Assembly: GCA_021286925.1 (NCBI GenBank)
Contig: JAJTBL010000085.1
Span: forward strand, 1-7,361
Direction: 5' to 3'
Source: Spirochaetia bacterium
GTDB lineage: Bacteria; Spirochaetota; Spirochaetia; Treponematales; Rectinemataceae
Length of the DNA: 7,361 nucleotides
Translations under genes and position numbers: made by a program
Notes under the pieces: model-generated
Databases searched by the model: none
What the model saw: only the letters and a program-made list of their open reading frames with translations
What the model was told of the DNA's origin: nothing
Shown: positions 6,301 to 7,361 of the stretch, piece by piece
Layout: every line of letters starts with the position of its first letter
Position numbering within the stretch: the first letter of the stretch is position 1

Positions 6301-6986
6301 CAAACCGGAGAACGGGCTATACCCAAAAAGCGAAAATCGCTGGGCACTCCGTGTTCCTGAGAACTGGTGAATATGAGGATGGGACGCTCGGCGAGATATT
6401 CCTCGACATGCACAAAGAAGGCGCCGCTTTCAGAAGCATTCTCAACTCATTTGCCATTGCGGTATCGCTGGGTCTGCAATACGGAGTCCCGCTGGAAGAA
6501 TATATCGATGCATTTACTTTCACCCGCTTTGAGCCGAATGGCGTCGTACAAGGCCATGACTATATCAAGATGGGGACAAGTGTTCTCGACTACATCTTCA
6601 GGGACTTGGCAATCTCCTACCTGAACCGGCACGATCTGGGCCAGATAAAGCCGGAGGACCTCGTTTCGACCTCTACGCAAAATAAAGATGCCGCGCGAAA
6701 TGGTGAACGGAGAACCGCCTTTGAAAACGGCATGTCGTCGCATCCATCCAAACCGGTGCAAACCGCTTCATCACCGCTGTCCGTATCGCAGGGAAGTGCT
6801 TCTGAAAAAGGGGCTTCCGTAAAAAGGGCTGGCCCCGCTCTTGACGCCAACACCAAGTTTATCCGCGCAGCCAGACAAAAAGGGTACGAAGGCGATCCAT
6901 GCCCGGTTTGCGGCAATATGACGCTGGTTCGAAACGGCACCTGCCTGAAGTGCGAAACCTGCGGCTCAACAACGGGATGCAGTTAA
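3378..6986 (+). CDS. nrdJ: Adenosylcobalamin-dependent (class II) ribonucleoside-diphosphate reductase
   Basis: A 1202-residue enzyme, normal for the long class II form, that reduces ribonucleotides to deoxyribonucleotides using a thiyl radical made from coenzyme B12. It works with or without oxygen and needs no NrdB subunit. Visible features: PHACFIL with redox Cys190; GSGTGSNFSKVR (219-230); KSGGTTRRAAKMV (260-272); the active-site NPCSE with Asn465, thiyl Cys467 and Glu469; partner Cys478 in TACNL, 11 residues on as in the Lactobacillus enzyme; APTGTIG (665-671); and SKTINMPN (871-878). After a linker (about 910-980) comes a TSCPD-type domain (about 981-1079). A Ser/Lys-rich linker (about 1090-1160) leads to a cysteine tail, CPVCG (1175-1179) and CLKCETCG ending GCS, probably a zinc ribbon and/or the pair that re-reduces the active site. 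No N-terminal ATP cone is seen. It is transcribed alone and divergently from the amidase operon. The TSCPD boundary is approximate. Confidence 0.96.
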   Translation: MKFERRFTKKGKGPYAGITWEKRTSEIRNPNGKLVFHMDSVIVPSFWSQIATDIIAQKYFRKAGIPADKARAWEAFVPESQRQLAGDSPIPGSEHDARQVFHRLAYTWCAWGRKAGYFDSDDDEKAFYDELLYMLAHQMAAPNSPQWFNTGLHSVYEIEGPAQGHFYVDPETNEVVKSQSAYERPQPHACFILDIQDDLVNEGGIMDLVTREARLFKYGSGTGSNFSKVRARNENLSGGGVSSGLLSFLKIADRSASAIKSGGTTRRAAKMVILDADHPDIEQYINWKTEEEYKVACLAAGSAALNRYAKDMKSAIDSFGPDRESAFSLAENKPLRAAVRGAIKAGIPAAWIHQVLTLYYQSGELITTPQYDTGWESEAYNTVSGQSSNNSVRVTNAFMNAVLTDGEWDLIARTTGKKMSSVKARKLWDEIAKAAWQCADPGIQFHTTVNEWHTCLNDGEIRGSNPCSEYMFLDDTACNLASLNLLAFYDQKEEIFDDEAYRHAIRIWTTVLEISVVMAQFPSKEIARKSFDYRTLGLGYANIGSLLMVMGLAYDSDEGRAVAAALSAILSGEAYAQSARMAKEWGTFARYPANADVMLRVIRNHRRAAYDAKPEEYEQISITPQGLKEWACPGNLIAAARESWDDALSLGQHYGFRNAQVTALAPTGTIGLLMDCDTTGIEPDFALVKFKKLAGGGYFKIINSSVPPALKTLGYSEEESKKILEYALGTETLEGAPAISISALKAKGFDDASIAKIEASLKSAFSLESCFSVHTLGPELMARLGISEKTYSAPDFSLLAHLGFSDAEIEAAELYACGTMGLEGAPILKPEDLPVFDTATPSGKRGTRSIDWRAHIAMMAAVQPFITGAISKTINMPNTATLEDVKNAYLLAWKSMLKSIALYRDGSKLSQPLSALAPGSDLIADSIVALQSGEMEDEAMDEQPPVKETSVAEAVRAPELPGMPVSPRGVRRSLPNRRTGYTQKAKIAGHSVFLRTGEYEDGTLGEIFLDMHKEGAAFRSILNSFAIAVSLGLQYGVPLEEYIDAFTFTRFEPNGVVQGHDYIKMGTSVLDYIFRDLAISYLNRHDLGQIKPEDLVSTSTQNKDAARNGERRTAFENGMSSHPSKPVQTASSPLSVSQGSASEKGASVKRAGPALDANTKFIRAARQKGYEGDPCPVCGNMTLVRNGTCLKCETCGSTTGCS

Positions 6987-7001
6987 TTCACGGCACAATG
7001 T

Positions 7002-7039
7002 TTGGTCTTTCAAAATGCATCTGCATTTTGAAAGACCAA
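7002..7039. repeat. Perfect 18-bp inverted repeat downstream of nrdJ
   Basis: The arm TTGGTCTTTCAAAATGCA (7002-7019) is followed by the 2-base centre TC and its exact reverse complement (7022-7039). As RNA it would form a long hairpin 15 nt past the nrdJ stop, which could protect or define the mRNA 3' end. Neither strand has a T run after the stem, so it is not a classical intrinsic terminator. Confidence 0.9.
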
Positions 7040-7118
7040 CTATCATTTGCGCGTGTTTCACAACGGTTATCAAGAACCGATAGAAACCGCAAAGTCAATT
7101 TTAGAATAATAAAGTTTA
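7004..7118 (+). repeat. Right copy of the dispersed intergenic repeat
   Basis: Partner of 3122-3237 in direct orientation, starting 18 bases after the nrdJ stop codon. Best-conserved blocks are the opening 16 bases, GCGCGTG (7049-7055 region), GGTT-TCAAGAAC and AATAAAGTTT at the end. Its opening palindrome is perfect, unlike that of the left copy. The second structured part of the left copy is not kept here: CGGTT/AACCG (7063-7078 region) could form a different hairpin instead. Confidence 0.75.
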
Positions 7119-7153
7119 AAAATCAGTTTAATATGTACACAATATAAGACAAA

Positions 7154-7172
7154 AGCCCGCTTTACGCAGGCT
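7154..7172 (-). terminator. Intrinsic terminator of the arginine-deiminase-like gene
   Basis: On the minus strand the stem AGCCTGC/GCGGGCT (one internal mismatch, 5-nt loop) is followed by TTTTGTCTT. It lies 24 nt past the stop codon at 7196. On the plus strand the same stem is followed by CCTTCTTTT, so it may also stop read-through from nrdJ, less efficiently. Confidence 0.75.
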
Positions 7173-7195
7173 CCTTCTTTTAATAGTTTAAACAT

Positions 7196-7361
7196 TTATA
7201 CACTCTCTCGTTCCACAGGGAAGGTCATGCACCGTGCCCCGCCGCCGCCGCGCGCCAATTCGATTCCTTCAAAGGTAACCGCTAATCGTTCATGATTGGC
7301 GGGGCTGTCTTTTCCGGCAATGAAATCCTTTGACGGCACCACCGAAAAACCTTCCCGAGCA
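7196..7361 (-). CDS. C-terminal end of an arginine deiminase-like (guanidino-group-modifying) enzyme, partial
   Basis: Only the last 54 codons are inside the window; the gene begins beyond the right edge. The end reads ELARGGGGARCMTFPVERE plus two residues and a TAA stop. The glycine-rich loop followed by RCM-x-x-P closely matches the C-terminus of arginine deiminases (GGPRCMSMP type), where this Cys is the nucleophile attacking the guanidinium carbon. Upstream, SKDFIAGKDSP and HERLAVTFEGIEL fit the last strands of the same fold. The expected reaction is arginine to citrulline plus ammonia, the first step of the energy-yielding deiminase pathway. Other members of the amidinotransferase/deiminase superfamily share this ending, so substrate is not certain from 54 residues. 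It converges on nrdJ, and an intrinsic terminator lies 24 nt past its stop. Confidence 0.75.
   Translation of the reverse strand, partial: AREGFSVVPSKDFIAGKDSPANHERLAVTFEGIELARGGGGARCMTFPVERESV

Larger units (their letters stand above)
6987..7195. other. Intergenic region between nrdJ and the arginine-deiminase-like gene
   Basis: About 210 bases between two convergent genes. It holds the perfect palindrome (7002-7039), the right copy of the dispersed repeat (7004-7118), an AT-rich stretch (7105-7150) and the terminator at 7154-7172. An open frame crosses from the nrdJ tail to 7147, but I do not consider it a gene. Confidence 0.7.

Noticed and set aside
7002..7039. The palindrome as an intrinsic terminator of nrdJ
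   Set aside because: No T run follows the stem on either strand. The stem at 7154-7172 is the better terminator in this gap.
7004..7144. Both repeats remain open in one plus frame and give similar peptides (GLSKC-x-CI-x-K, LSRT), hinting at a small-protein family
   Set aside because: Differences are spread over codon positions about 7:12:10, there is no start codon with a ribosome binding site in the left copy, and the peptide similarity follows from nucleotide similarity.
1..7361. CRISPR array, insertion sequence, phage or toxin-antitoxin module
   Set aside because: No regularly spaced repeats, transposase or integrase motifs, or small paired genes are seen. Apart from the two dispersed repeats the window is ordinary chromosomal sequence.

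Overview
The window reads as a compact piece of a bacterial chromosome with about balanced base composition. My best guess is a spirochaete of the Treponema type. This is inferred from the gene set: a B12-dependent ribonucleotide reductase, a GerMN protein beside a cell-wall amidase in a genome that need not sporulate, a RelA/SpoT-TPR fusion, and an arginine-deiminase-like gene. No marker gene in the window fixes the taxonomy.

Layout, left to right. Bases 1-54 (minus) are the 5' two thirds of a tRNA-Glu(UUC), with a promoter candidate at 119-147. Just beyond is a short terminator hairpin (158-179) for the next gene. Bases 196-1500 (minus) encode a stand-alone alarmone-synthetase-type RelA/SpoT domain fused to four TPR repeats, with a 12-bp palindrome in its promoter region. 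Bases 1580-3116 (minus) hold a two-gene operon: an exported N-acetylmuramoyl-L-alanine amidase followed 4 nt later by a membrane-anchored GerMN protein. A divergent intergenic region (3117-3377) follows. Then comes nrdJ, a 1202-residue adenosylcobalamin-dependent class II ribonucleotide reductase (3378-6986, plus), with a strong ribosome binding site and two NrdR-box-like sites upstream. After about 210 noncoding bases, the last 54 codons of an arginine-deiminase-like gene (minus) run off the right edge, with their own terminator.

The least expected structure is a pair of directly repeated, roughly 116-bp intergenic elements that bracket nrdJ (3122-3237 and 7004-7118, about 74% identical, essentially ungapped). 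Each begins with a long palindrome: perfect 18-bp arms in the right copy, degenerate in the left. The left copy abuts the amidase start codon. Codon-position analysis of the differences argues that they are not coding, so they look like members of a dispersed noncoding repeat family.

Functionally the genes are housekeeping: translation (tRNA-Glu), nucleotide second-messenger signalling or tRNA modification (RelA/SpoT-TPR), peptidoglycan remodelling (amidase, GerMN), dNTP supply (NrdJ) and guanidino-compound metabolism. Apart from the amidase-GerMN pair they appear to be independent transcription units.
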